In this document: positions 54,315 through 63,873 of the stretch, in pieces | How positions within the stretch are numbered: position 1 is the stretch's first letter | How the letters are laid out: each line of letters starts with the position of its first letter | Origin: Perlabentimonas sp041656735 | GTDB lineage: Bacteria > Bacteroidota > Bacteroidia > Bacteroidales > Tenuifilaceae | Length of the DNA: 64,000 bases | Direction of reading: 5' to 3' | NCBI GenBank assembly: GCA_041656735.1 | Contig: JBBACY010000007.1 | Span: 1-64,000 of the forward strand | Translations under genes and position numbers: made by a program | Notes under the pieces: generated by a model | The model's input: the letters and a program-made list of their open reading frames with translations, nothing else | Database searches by the model: none | Told to the model about the DNA's origin: nothing

Positions 54315-55589
54315 CTACATTAAGTCCTGTCCAATATCGGTTCTAAAACATTTTCCATCAAACGTTATCTGGTTTGCCAACTTATAGGAAATGGTAAGTG
54401 ACTCCGATTGCGCCTCTGAAAAACCAACGCAAGCCATAACCCTACCGCCTGATGTTATCAGCTCGTTATTGCATGTACTAGTTGTGCCAGCATGAAAAAC
54501 GATTCCCTTATCAATATCTTGGTAACCTTTAATAACTTTACCTTTTTCATATTCACCGGGATACCCGTTGGATACTAAAATAACAGCGGTAGCAACATTA
54601 TTATGATGCTCTACTTTTGTTCCTTCAAGCTCTTGCTTTGATGTTTTAATCAATAATTCGAGCAAATCTGATTTTAACCTGGGCATTACCACCTGTGTTT
54701 CAGGATCACCCATCCGTGCGTTGTACTCAATTACAAAAGGATTGCCATTAACGTTCATTAGGCCGATAAATATAAACCCTCTGTAGTCTATTTTTTCGGC
54801 ACGCAGTCCTTCAATGGTTGGTTTTATTACACAATCCTCAACCTTTTTCATAAACTGCTCGCTGGCAAACGGTACGGGAGAAACGGCACCCATACCGCCT
54901 GTATTCAATCCAGTATCGCCCTCGCCAATGCGTTTATAGTCTTTTGCTTCAGGCAATATTACATAGTTTTGTCCATCGGTGAGAACAAAAACGGATAGTT
55001 CTACACCGTGCAAAAATTCTTCGATAACCACAGTATTACCAGCATCGCCAAACTCTCCGCTAAAAAATTGGGTGAGACTTTGTTCTGCTTCCAGCAGCGT
55101 ATTGCATATAACAACACCCTTACCTGCCGCTAAACCATCGGCCTTTAGTACGTATGGCGATTTAAGCGATGATAAGAAAGATATGGCATCGTTTTTTTGC
55201 GATGCGCCAAAACTTTTATATTGTGCGGTAGGTATACCATGCCGCATCATAAATCCTTTTGAAAAATCTTTACTGCCCTCAAGCATGGCGCCCTCGCGTG
55301 TGGGGCCTATTACGGGTATGTGTTTTAGTTCAAGGTCGTTAAGAAAAAAATCGTGAATGCCTTTTACCAGAGGATCTTCTGGACCAACAACAACCAGCTC
55401 GATATGGTTTTTCTGTACTACATTCTTAATTGCGGGAAAGTCAACCGCACTTATGTTGATATTAGTGCCCAAAGTGGAGGTTCCAGGATTACCAGGGGCA
55501 ATAAATAGTTTTGTAAGTAAAGGGCTTTGCTTTATTTTCCAGGCCAATGCGTGCTCTCGCCCACCCGAGCCCAAAAGTAATACGTTCAT
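54315..55589 (-). CDS. purD: phosphoribosylamine--glycine ligase
   Basis: A 424-residue ATP-grasp enzyme joining glycine to phosphoribosylamine, the second step of purine synthesis. The start is set at 55589 (MNVLLLGSGGREHALAWKI), the canonical N-terminus; the frame is open to 55643. Motifs: 'FIAPGNPGT', 'VVGPEDPLVKGI', 'MLEGSKDFSKGFM', 'YVLKADGLAAGKGVVI', 'VVIEEFLHGVELSVF', 'GLNTGGMGAVSP', 'YNARMGDPETQVVMPRL'. Full length. Confidence 0.95.
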   Translation of the reverse strand: MNVLLLGSGGREHALAWKIKQSPLLTKLFIAPGNPGTSTLGTNINISAVDFPAIKNVVQKNHIELVVVGPEDPLVKGIHDFFLNDLELKHIPVIGPTREGAMLEGSKDFSKGFMMRHGIPTAQYKSFGASQKNDAISFLSSLKSPYVLKADGLAAGKGVVICNTLLEAEQSLTQFFSGEFGDAGNTVVIEEFLHGVELSVFVLTDGQNYVILPEAKDYKRIGEGDTGLNTGGMGAVSPVPFASEQFMKKVEDCVIKPTIEGLRAEKIDYRGFIFIGLMNVNGNPFVIEYNARMGDPETQVVMPRLKSDLLELLIKTSKQELEGTKVEHHNNVATAVILVSNGYPGEYEKGKVIKGYQDIDKGIVFHAGTTSTCNNELITSGGRVMACVGFSEAQSESLTISYKLANQITFDGKCFRTDIGQDLM

Positions 55590-55674
55590 AATTGCGTTGT
55601 TGATTAGTTGGTGTAAAAATAGGCCAATAGTTTCAAACACCAAAGTGAACCGCCCTTAGTTTTTGTTGTAATAT

Positions 55675-55706
55675 AAAAAAAGCCCCGCCGGAGAGGCGGG
55701 GCTTTT
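55675..55706 (-). terminator. GC-rich intrinsic terminator of the T9SS cargo gene
   Basis: AAAAGCCCCGCC (55678-55689) pairs with GGCGGGGCTTTT (55695-55706), 5-base loop, followed on the minus strand by more T residues (plus-strand A run 55675-55680). It lies 4 bases past the stop of the cargo gene. Confidence 0.9.
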
Positions 55707-55709
55707 GTT

Positions 55710-58700
55710 TTACTGCTGGTCTTTAACCATTCTGAATACTTTGCTCTCACCATTTTGCGTATAGAGTTTGAGCAGGTAAACTCCAGCTGGTAGGTTCTGC
55801 GTATTTATTCTATTTATACCCTCAAGGTTAACATCCATAACCTTTTGTCCAGATATACTGGTTATAACCACTCTTGTAACGAGTTCCGAATCCGAAATTT
55901 TTATCTCGTTACTAAATGGGTTGGGGTATAATTTTACGGAAAGGATTCCATCTTCAGCAATGCCCAATGGGACCATTACAATGTTTACGCTAACATCCTT
56001 GTCGTTAACTGTGAAGTTACCATCAAAAGTGTTATACTCCGCAACTACAGCCTGAAAATTAAAGTCGCCTTTAGGGGTAGAAAGGACGGCTACGCCTTCT
56101 TCATTGGTAACAATTGGGTCGAATTCCGCAACCGAAATTTTAACATTAACTATTGGATTTCCACCTTTGCTTTCTACTTTGAACATAACGTTGTAGTGGG
56201 GTATGGTTTCTATGGTTACAGCAATGACGTTGCTTTCGCCTTGGCACGAGCCTTTGGTTACTAAAACACTATATTCACCAATAGCGGTAGCTTCGAATGA
56301 TGCAGTATTGGCACCGGGAATAGGAGTGCCATCTGCAATCCATTGGTAAGCATCGGCATCGGCAATGTCAACGGTAAACGTAACGCTTATGCTCTCTCCT
56401 TCGATCCACTCAAGGGGATCAGCGGTGCTAATGATTGGCTCAGGTCGATCGATTTGAATAATTTCTAGCTCGTTGCTAAGACCAGAGCAACCATTTTCAG
56501 TAACCTCTAAAGAATAGATTCCAATTGTGGTAGCGGTGTATGAGGATTCATTTGCTCCAGTAATTACTTCATTGTTTTTAAACCACTGGTAGTTTTCGGC
56601 ACCAGAAATGTTTGACGTAAACTCTACGTTAATATCATCGCCTGTGCAAATACTAAGATTGTCAATTGTTGAAATAACTGGCTCAGGTATTGGGTTCACC
56701 GTAACCACTACCTCATCGGTTGCTGAGCAGCCCGTAGTTGTATTAGTACCCGTAACGGTATAGGTTGTCGATTCGGTTATTATGAATGGCACACCGTCAA
56801 CAACGGAATTATCCCACTCGTAGCTTGTGGCATTACCCGTAGCGGTTAGGGTAATGGTTTCGCCATTACAAGCCTGAAAATCTTCAGGGGCTGTTACAAC
56901 TGGTAGAGGATTAACAACAACCTCAAGTGCATTGCTAAGTCCAGAGCAACCATTTTCAGTAACCTCTACCGAGTAGTTTCCACTTTCGGTAGTGATGTAT
57001 GTGGATTGATTTGCTCCATTAATCAGTACGTTATCTTTAAACCACTGGTAGGCATCGGCATTTTGAATATTTGACGTAAACTCTACGCTAATAAGGTCGC
57101 CCGAGCAGAAAACTATGTTGTCAATGGTTGAGATAACAGGCTGAGGTATTGGATTCACCGTTACTTCTAAATCGGTATACTTCTCACCGCATCCTTTGAA
57201 ACCATTAGCAGTTGCTCTAATGGTAAAGTCAGCATCAATATTGGTAACTTTTCCGGTTGAAGGTTCAACCACTGCTGTGCCACTTTCAATTGAGTATACA
57301 ATTGATTCTGCATCATCGGCAGTGGCAACGTATGTTTCAGTTGTTCCTGAACAAAGCGTTGTAGCTCCGCTAGTGAAGGTTGGAATGCCAACATTTGGTG
57401 TAACGGTTAGGGTAATTTCTGCGCTCTCGGCGGAGCAACCAGCGGTATTCATGCCCACTGCCTTTACCCGCATGCCATCAGCAGGTTCAGTAATGGTTAA
57501 TGTGTTAGTCGAGCTAAAGTCACCTTGTGGAACATCGTTGATGTAGAATTGGTAGCTGAATCCGACTGAAGTACTAAAGACTACTTCAGTGCCTTCGCAA
57601 ACATTATTGCTCGGGCTTACATCAAAAGTAAACGACGGAGCGGAATAATTCGATGATAGATTTACAGATGAGCCAACTGCGCAACCATACTTATCGGTAA
57701 CGATGTATGAATACGAACCTATGGTTAGGTCAAATTGATCTTTATCTCCAATTGTCAGCCCGGTGCCATCGGTAGTGGCCCATTCGTAATTATAAGGTTG
57801 CGACCATCCGTTTACAGTGAGTTGTATTGAACCATTGCTGTCTGCAGGGCAGGTGGTTTTTGTGACTGTTTGAGCTACTCCAAGTGCAAAATCAGGCTCC
57901 CCAATGAGAACAGGCATAAGTGTAATCTCAATATCATCGATGGTATCACTAGGGGTTCCCATATCGTCAGTAAGCGTTACAGAATAGTGACCAACACTTA
58001 GGTTTGTTGCGGTTAGCACATCTGTTTGTTCGTTGCTCCAAACTATAGATATACCACCAGTAATATTTTCAAAGTCAACCGTTGCAGTGCCATCATTGCC
58101 TCCTTTGCATTTAGGGTTTGTGGTTTGTGTAATTATAGCATTAAAGAGTTTTTTATCGCCAATGTTAAAACTTGTGTCTGTTTTACATCCACTTGTGTCT
58201 TGAAGGCTCAGAATATAGGTACCTCCTCTTATGCCAGCTAAACTTTGATCGGTAGATGTAAACCCATTGGGCCCTTTCCAGCTACAAGTGTAGGGGGCAA
58301 CGCCATTGTTAATTATAAGATTAACGGAGCCATCAGGATTTAGTGGGTTTGAACTAGCGTTATTGGTTACAATGCTTCCTCCAAAGTTAATTTCAGCGGG
58401 TTGTAAAATTTCAAAACTTTCTGTAGCTATGCAGCCATTAGCATCGGTTACCGTAACTATATATGTTCCGGCTGTTAGTGTACTTTGATTTTGAGCATTG
58501 GGAACAAGACCATAACCGTTGGGCGTATCCCAGAAGTATGTGTAGTCGCCAACCCCACCCAAAACGGATAAGCTAATCTCACCATTCTCATTGCCATAGC
58601 AGCCTGTAACATTTATAACCGTTTCGTTAATTACTATGGGTTCAGGTGCTACAAGGTGATAAAATTTAGTAACAGTCCGGCTCAGGGCATCAGTAACCAC

Positions 58701-60320
58701 AAATCTGTATACTCCACTTTCAAGGTCAGCAAAGTTAAGAGTACCTGTGTATGTTCCATCTCCAATTATTGCACCGTTTACCTTGCTTAACTCGTATGTG
58801 TAGGGTTCTTGTCCACCGCCAAATACTTCGAGCCTAAGGGCTCCATCGTTTGCATCGCTGCATGTAATCTCGGAAATTGTTGGTAGGATATGAATGTTGA
58901 TGTGTTTGGCTAGGAAACCATCTGAGGTACCTGTTGTATTCTCAAACTCATCAGATCCAAAAGAGATTAAAGGTGAGAGGAAATAGCCTCCAATTATTGA
59001 GTTTCCTTCGGGAGTAAGTTTGGTAACGTCTGTTTCGTCATCTTTTGAGCCCCCAAGTGACACGCTACTAAGTGGTATTCCGTCTGTGGAATAGTTAATG
59101 AGAAAACCATCTTGAAAGCCCTGGCTTACTAAGGTGTCCTGTGTTGGTATAGATTCTCCTATTAATGTAGTCCCACTAAAATAACCCGAAGAACTTAGAA
59201 CGCTATTTTTTGCGTTAAGAGAAAGAACTTTGTCGTTACCAGTACCTCCAACTTGTTTTAACCAAATAATATCTCCATTATAGTTATATTTAGCAATAAA
59301 TCCATCGTAAGCACCGCGTGTGGTAACTGAATATGGATCTAAACCAGTTGAGTTATTGAAAAGGGCGACTAAATTGAAAGTACCAGATGCATAAATACCA
59401 GAGGGATCAGTACAGATGGTGTTTCCAGGAGATACAACTGAAGCATTGGTAATTGTCCTAATCCAGTTAGTTGTCCCATTTTGAGAAAAACTTATTAAAA
59501 ACTGATCTTGAGTGCCAGATAGATTTGCTGTTACCTCAATGGCATCAACAATCATAGATTTTCTAAAAGCTCCTGATGCTATAATATCTTGATTATAACC
59601 TATTGATAATCCTCCATCAATTCTTGTAGCTCCTCCGTCACCACCCTTTAGGTGTTTTACCCAGTCAATTTGACCATCTGGTAAATATTTTACCAAATAA
59701 CCCTCACTCCAGGTGTAAGACGAACTATAATCTAAAGTTATAGTTGGAGAAAAGGTTATTGTACCCCCTCGCCAAAAGCCACCTACATAAATATTTCCAT
59801 TATCATCAATTACTGCATCATAACTTCTATTCCTGGTTGCTGATTGCCCAACCTGCCATGCAAAGATAAGGTTACCATTGCCATCATATTTAGCAATAAA
59901 ACCATCATTGTCACCCGCACTAATTAAATCTACGTTATCAGCAGGATTTTGGCTGTAGAATGTACATATTCCGTCAAAAGCGCCTATAACATAAAAGTTT
60001 CCTTCAGTATCAATAGTTGATCCGTTTATTGTACCTATTGTTCCTCCAATTTTATTTGCCCAGATCAAGTTACCTCCTTGAACTTTAGCTACAAATGCAG
60101 CATTTGTAGTGGAATTTAATACAATGCTTGAATTTGAGAAATTCAGATTACCAGAGAACTGCCCTGCTATAAATTGGGCATCAAAAAAATATTCGACAGT
60201 ATTTATTTCGGTATTGCCATCCCCACTTAAGTGCAGAGCAAAATCCCAATTGCTTCCAGAAGTCCTAGTCACTTGGAATGCAATACAGAAAAAAATTAAT
60301 GAAAATAGAAGTATTTTCAT
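55710..60320 (-). CDS. large T9SS-secreted surface protein (SBBP, SprB and Ig-like repeats)
   Basis: A protein of 1536 residues when started at 60320 (MKILLFSLIFFCIAF), which gives a direct signal peptide; the frame is open to 60419. About residues 20-480 hold SBBP-type propeller repeats (IDDNGNIYVGGFW, FIAKYDGNGNLI). About 480-920 hold SprB-type repeats (CSDANDGALRLEVFGGG, CYGNENGEISLSVLGG, CKGGNDGTATV). About 920-1375 hold Ig-like repeats with 'YQWFKDN' and 'SVEVTENGCSG'. A carboxypeptidase-like domain follows, then a type A sorting domain (VKLYPNPFSNEIKI ... GVYLLKLYTQNG, about 1457-1536). It is a probable adhesin or surface-layer protein exported by T9SS. Monocistronic. Confidence 0.9.
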   Translation of the reverse strand: MKILLFSLIFFCIAFQVTRTSGSNWDFALHLSGDGNTEINTVEYFFDAQFIAGQFSGNLNFSNSSIVLNSTTNAAFVAKVQGGNLIWANKIGGTIGTINGSTIDTEGNFYVIGAFDGICTFYSQNPADNVDLISAGDNDGFIAKYDGNGNLIFAWQVGQSATRNRSYDAVIDDNGNIYVGGFWRGGTITFSPTITLDYSSSYTWSEGYLVKYLPDGQIDWVKHLKGGDGGATRIDGGLSIGYNQDIIASGAFRKSMIVDAIEVTANLSGTQDQFLISFSQNGTTNWIRTITNASVVSPGNTICTDPSGIYASGTFNLVALFNNSTGLDPYSVTTRGAYDGFIAKYNYNGDIIWLKQVGGTGNDKVLSLNAKNSVLSSSGYFSGTTLIGESIPTQDTLVSQGFQDGFLINYSTDGIPLSSVSLGGSKDDETDVTKLTPEGNSIIGGYFLSPLISFGSDEFENTTGTSDGFLAKHINIHILPTISEITCSDANDGALRLEVFGGGQEPYTYELSKVNGAIIGDGTYTGTLNFADLESGVYRFVVTDALSRTVTKFYHLVAPEPIVINETVINVTGCYGNENGEISLSVLGGVGDYTYFWDTPNGYGLVPNAQNQSTLTAGTYIVTVTDANGCIATESFEILQPAEINFGGSIVTNNASSNPLNPDGSVNLIINNGVAPYTCSWKGPNGFTSTDQSLAGIRGGTYILSLQDTSGCKTDTSFNIGDKKLFNAIITQTTNPKCKGGNDGTATVDFENITGGISIVWSNEQTDVLTATNLSVGHYSVTLTDDMGTPSDTIDDIEITLMPVLIGEPDFALGVAQTVTKTTCPADSNGSIQLTVNGWSQPYNYEWATTDGTGLTIGDKDQFDLTIGSYSYIVTDKYGCAVGSSVNLSSNYSAPSFTFDVSPSNNVCEGTEVVFSTSVGFSYQFYINDVPQGDFSSTNTLTITEPADGMRVKAVGMNTAGCSAESAEITLTVTPNVGIPTFTSGATTLCSGTTETYVATADDAESIVYSIESGTAVVEPSTGKVTNIDADFTIRATANGFKGCGEKYTDLEVTVNPIPQPVISTIDNIVFCSGDLISVEFTSNIQNADAYQWFKDNVLINGANQSTYITTESGNYSVEVTENGCSGLSNALEVVVNPLPVVTAPEDFQACNGETITLTATGNATSYEWDNSVVDGVPFIITESTTYTVTGTNTTTGCSATDEVVVTVNPIPEPVISTIDNLSICTGDDINVEFTSNISGAENYQWFKNNEVITGANESSYTATTIGIYSLEVTENGCSGLSNELEIIQIDRPEPIISTADPLEWIEGESISVTFTVDIADADAYQWIADGTPIPGANTASFEATAIGEYSVLVTKGSCQGESNVIAVTIETIPHYNVMFKVESKGGNPIVNVKISVAEFDPIVTNEEGVAVLSTPKGDFNFQAVVAEYNTFDGNFTVNDKDVSVNIVMVPLGIAEDGILSVKLYPNPFSNEIKISDSELVTRVVITSISGQKVMDVNLEGINRINTQNLPAGVYLLKLYTQNGESKVFRMVKDQQ
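56450..57165. repeat. internal DNA repeats encoding Ig-like units
   Basis: Two segments (about 56450-56700 and 56915-57165) are near-identical over long stretches, for example CCAGAGCAACCATTTTCAGT in both, encoding units with 'PVISTIDN', 'YQWFK', 'VTENGCSGLSN'. A third, more diverged unit lies at about 56215-56450. This points to recent expansion by unequal recombination within the gene. Confidence 0.85.
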
Positions 60321-60365
60321 TATTCTGTTTTTAGTAGTTTTTATTTGTACTATCATTTTTTCTAT

Positions 60366-60426
60366 GTTACTTTTGATATGTGAATAATAAATGTAAAGTA
60401 AACTCATTACGCATATCAAAGGTAAC
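60366..60426. promoter_or_regulatory. inverted-repeat promoter region of the cargo gene with two facing -7 elements
   Basis: GTTACTTTTGATATG (60366-60380) and CATATCAAAGGTAAC (60412-60426) are 15-base inverted arms with one mismatch, 31 bases apart. The right arm contains TACCTTTG on the minus strand (60424-60417), placed to transcribe the cargo gene starting at 60320. The left arm contains TACTTTTG on the plus strand (60368-60375), pointing at the sulfotransferase gene. The two -7 elements face each other. Confidence 0.45.
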
Positions 60427-60616
60427 GAATTTTATCTTAAGTTGTTATTGTTCAAAATAGTTCAAGTATTGCGCAAAACCAGCCGCCTGACATGCAGTAG
60501 GTTACGGCTAGTTTAGGGTTGGCTTCAATATATGCTTTATTGAACAGATTTGACTGTTAGTAGCCTAAAAAAGGCAGGGAGTCAAAAGTTTTATAACTTT
60601 CATCAATTTATTTAAT

Positions 60617-61546
60617 ATGCCTCATCCAAATACAATAATTCACATTGGTTTTCCTAAGACAGCTACAACTTGGTTTCAGTATAATTTTTTTCCTTATGTT
60701 TCTAATGCTTTTTTTCTGCCAAGAGCAGAAATTTTAAGGCCTTTAGTTTTAAGTCAGAATCCACTGCTGTTTTCAGGTGAAGAAGTAAAGAAGGTAATAA
60801 ATAAGCAATTTACACAAAACCAGAAAGAATTATTTATACTTTCCGATGAAGGATTCCTAGCCCGTAATTTTTTTCAAATAAAGGATTTTGCGTATAGGAT
60901 TAAGAGTCTAGTTGAGAATCCTCAGATTGTTATCTTTATTCGAAATCAGAAAACTATGTTATCATCAATGTATTCGCAGTATTTAAAGTCAAATGGGGGG
61001 ACTTATAATTTAAAATATTACTTGTTTGGACATCCTAGGGTTACTAAATGGACTAATGCAACATCTTTTGATAATATGTCCCTACTTAAATATGATGTAA
61101 TTATTCAGTTTTATAAAGAACTTTTTGGTAAATCCAACATTCACATATTTTTATACGAGGACTTTATTAAGGATCCAAAAAAGTTTTGTGAAAAATTTTC
61201 AAAAAAATTTAATTTTCAAATTGATCTAAACAAATTATCCTACGGGAAAAAAAATGAGGGGATTAGAAGTGGCTTGATTTTTTTACAAAGATTTTTAAAT
61301 AGCTTCACAGCAGGGCCTAAGTATGAAAAACATTACATTTGGCATATACCTTATATGCTATCTATTTCATTTAGAACGATTAAAATTCTTAATCGATTCA
61401 AAATTTTTGGGAATTCGATTAAAATTCATAATCATCTTTCAAAAAAGGATTATAATACTGTCTTAGACTATTATAGGGAGACAAATAGAAATCTTATAAT
61501 AAAGCACAATATTAAAGGTATAGAAGAGCACAAATACCCCATTTAA
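60617..61546 (+). CDS. sulfotransferase
   Basis: A 309-residue cytoplasmic enzyme transferring sulfate from PAPS. The 5'-phosphosulfate loop is 'HIGFPKTATTWFQYNFF' (residues 9-25) and the 3'-phosphate site is in 'IVIFIRNQKTMLSSMYSQYL'. Later 'IHIFLYEDFIKDPKKF' is also typical of the family. The acceptor is unknown. It opens an AT-rich plus-strand group with glycosyltransferases, so the likely product is a sulfated surface polysaccharide. A transposase or integrase is not seen next to it. Confidence 0.88.
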   Translation: MPHPNTIIHIGFPKTATTWFQYNFFPYVSNAFFLPRAEILRPLVLSQNPLLFSGEEVKKVINKQFTQNQKELFILSDEGFLARNFFQIKDFAYRIKSLVENPQIVIFIRNQKTMLSSMYSQYLKSNGGTYNLKYYLFGHPRVTKWTNATSFDNMSLLKYDVIIQFYKELFGKSNIHIFLYEDFIKDPKKFCEKFSKKFNFQIDLNKLSYGKKNEGIRSGLIFLQRFLNSFTAGPKYEKHYIWHIPYMLSISFRTIKILNRFKIFGNSIKIHNHLSKKDYNTVLDYYRETNRNLIIKHNIKGIEEHKYPI

Positions 61547-61556
61547 ATATAATATA

Positions 61557-62702
61557 TTGAAACATCATTGGTTAATATTCACATCATTTCTTCCACCTTT
61601 TAGAGCAGGGGCTGGAGAAAATGCCCAAAACTTTGCTGGTTTTTTAAGATCAATAAACAAAGAAGTAAGAACTATTTCATTCACTAATTATAAACCTGAA
61701 GAAACCAATCATTACGATATTAGAATCCGTTTAAGGAAAAAGGGGGTTATTAATAATGCTCTTTTTAAAATATCATTCATTATTAAAGCATTGCCTGCAA
61801 TATACAAAACTAATATTGTCTACATTATTGGTTCCTTTTCAAATTTTTTAATTGTTATTTTTATTTCTTGGATTTTAAATAAAAAAATAATCTTCAGTTC
61901 TACTTTACTAAATGCAGATGATGTTGAGTCTTTAACCAGTGCTGGCTCATATATAAAACGTAAACTTAGGTACAATTTGCTGGGGAAAATTTCATTGTAC
62001 ATTGCTATTAACAAAGAATTTGAAAAACGGTGGATTGATAAATACAAGCATCATAAAACTAAAATTTTGACTACTCCTCAGGGAGTTGATATACAAAAGT
62101 ATTCACCATTGGTGGCTAAAAATAAACTACATGTTAAATCATGTTTGGGTATATCGAATAAGGTTCCCATAATATTAAGTGTTGGCAATTTAACTTTAAG
62201 AAAGGGTTACGATAAGATATTTAGAGTATTAAGCAGTATTAAAAAGGATTTTATTTATATTATTTTGGGGGAGTTGGATTCCTCCTCCAAATTTTATTTT
62301 TGGAATAAGAACAATGATATTACAGATCACCATATGGGAGGAAAAAAATTACTAGGAGACAAGATACTATTTATGGGATACCAGAATAATCCGCACTATT
62401 TTTATCAGATTGCAGATATTTTTCTGTCATTTTCCCAGCAAGAGGGACTTCCAAATTCTTTCTTAGAGGCTATGTCAAGCGGTGTGCCAATTATAAGTAG
62501 AAAGATGGAAGGAGTTGACAACTGGCCATTATTTGATAATGCTTACTTTTGCGAGGAAACGAATGATTTTAAGCGGCAGATTGAAAAACTTCTTGATTCT
62601 CAGGCTGAAAGGGAAGCTATAGGAGTTAAATCAAGGATGATTGCAGTGGAAAGTTTCTCGTTTGAGAGGTTATACAATAAAATTATAGAAGGACTATACT
62701 AA
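61557..62702 (+). CDS. glycosyltransferase family 4 (TTG start)
   Basis: A 381-residue GT-B enzyme. The start codon is TTG at 61557 (then AAACATCAT), 10 bases after the sulfotransferase stop; no ATG fits. The N-terminal domain begins 'HHWLIFTSFLPPFRAGAGENAQNFAGFL'; the C-terminal donor domain has 'VPIILSVGNLTLRKGYD', 'FMGYQNNPHYFYQIADIFLSFSQQEGLPNSFLEAMSSGVPII' in which the E-x7-E region binds the nucleotide sugar. It retains the family's usual length. It pairs closely with the next gene (43% or so by impression only; not measured), suggesting an old duplication. Confidence 0.88.
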   Translation: MKHHWLIFTSFLPPFRAGAGENAQNFAGFLRSINKEVRTISFTNYKPEETNHYDIRIRLRKKGVINNALFKISFIIKALPAIYKTNIVYIIGSFSNFLIVIFISWILNKKIIFSSTLLNADDVESLTSAGSYIKRKLRYNLLGKISLYIAINKEFEKRWIDKYKHHKTKILTTPQGVDIQKYSPLVAKNKLHVKSCLGISNKVPIILSVGNLTLRKGYDKIFRVLSSIKKDFIYIILGELDSSSKFYFWNKNNDITDHHMGGKKLLGDKILFMGYQNNPHYFYQIADIFLSFSQQEGLPNSFLEAMSSGVPIISRKMEGVDNWPLFDNAYFCEETNDFKRQIEKLLDSQAEREAIGVKSRMIAVESFSFERLYNKIIEGLY

Positions 62703-62712
62703 GTATATTAAA

Positions 62713-63870
62713 ATGAGGATTATTATATGTTGCTCCTTTTTTCCCCCAATAATTTCAGGGGATGGAAACAGTGCTTATACACTTGCACAGGAATTAAGTA
62801 AGTTGGGTAACCGCATAACAATCCTTAGTTTAAATCCGAATAATGTATATCCTCCTAAATCTATAGTTAATCATATAGAGATTATTCGATCTTATTATTT
62901 AAAAAATAGTTTTTTTAATAAACTTCAATCAAGATATTTTTATGTAAAAAATCTTTTATTTATTATAAATGAATGTGATTTGATTATAGTATATGGTCGT
63001 ATGCTAGGCTTTTGGTTGATCTTACTAGTAGGATTGTTTTATAAAAAAAAGCTCGTATACAGATCTACACTAATAGGGTTAGATGACAGTTTAACATTAA
63101 AAAGAAAACATCCTATATTTTTTAGATTACTCCTTAAAAAAATTGACTTTTACTTTGCTATTAATTTAGCGCTAAAGGATATGTGGGTAAAATCGGGATT
63201 ATTGCCATCAAAAGTATTTGCTAGCCCTCAGGGTGTTGATCTAACTGTTTTCAAGCCGTGTTTTGATGATAATCTAAAATCCACAATAAAAGAGAGAGAA
63301 AACCTGCCCAAAAACATACCAACAATTTGCAGTATTGGGGACTTATGCATAAGAAAAGGATATTTTGAAGTATCTGATGTCTTGAGTAAAATAGATTTGG
63401 ATTATAATTGGATTATTCTCGGTTCAGATGAGCCTAATCCCTATTTATGGGGGAGTAAGGCTAATGGAGAAGAGATATATTCTGTGAAAAAGTACCTGAT
63501 AAATAACAATAAAACGAAGCTGAAACTAATAGGTCAAAAACAAAACCCGGAAGATTATCTTGTAGCGAGTGATATATTCATTCATTTTGCAAAAGCGGAA
63601 GGAACACCAAATGTTGTTTTACAAGCGATGGCCTGTGGGTTGCCGTGTATTGTTAAACCTATTGAGGCTATAGTTTCTCTAGGTCTTAAAAATAATATTC
63701 ATTGCTTTTTTGCTGAAACACCCAATGAGATAAGTGAAAAAATTATTTTTCTTCTTTTAAATTTTGAAAAGAGACGTGAACTTGGGCATAATGCACGCAT
63801 ATTTGCTGAGGAACATTTTAATGCTACTTTAATAGCAGAAAAATTCATCCGTTTTATACTCAATTCTTAA
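62713..63870 (+). CDS. glycosyltransferase family 4
   Basis: A 385-residue GT-B enzyme, ten bases after the previous gene. It begins 'IIICCSFFPPIISGDGNSAYTLAQEL', and the C-terminal half has 'PTICSIGDLCIRKGYFE', 'LIGQKQNPEDYLVASDIFIHFAKAEGTPNVVLQAMACGLPCIV'. The layout parallels the preceding glycosyltransferase (shared 'SPQGVD'/'TPQGVD' hinge and '.RKGY' motif), so they are probably paralogues acting at successive sugar additions. Codon use is strongly AT-biased. Confidence 0.9.
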   Translation: MRIIICCSFFPPIISGDGNSAYTLAQELSKLGNRITILSLNPNNVYPPKSIVNHIEIIRSYYLKNSFFNKLQSRYFYVKNLLFIINECDLIIVYGRMLGFWLILLVGLFYKKKLVYRSTLIGLDDSLTLKRKHPIFFRLLLKKIDFYFAINLALKDMWVKSGLLPSKVFASPQGVDLTVFKPCFDDNLKSTIKERENLPKNIPTICSIGDLCIRKGYFEVSDVLSKIDLDYNWIILGSDEPNPYLWGSKANGEEIYSVKKYLINNNKTKLKLIGQKQNPEDYLVASDIFIHFAKAEGTPNVVLQAMACGLPCIVKPIEAIVSLGLKNNIHCFFAETPNEISEKIIFLLLNFEKRRELGHNARIFAEEHFNATLIAEKFIRFILNS

Positions 63871-63873
63871 ATT

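Noticed and set aside
55710..57165. CRISPR-like array from the regular repeats near 56-57 kb
   Set aside because: The repeats are in frame, about 460 bases apart, and encode Ig-like protein units of the surface protein.
60366..60426. Phase-variable invertible promoter
   Set aside because: The spacer between arms is only 31 bases and no invertase gene is near. It is kept as a regulatory finding instead.
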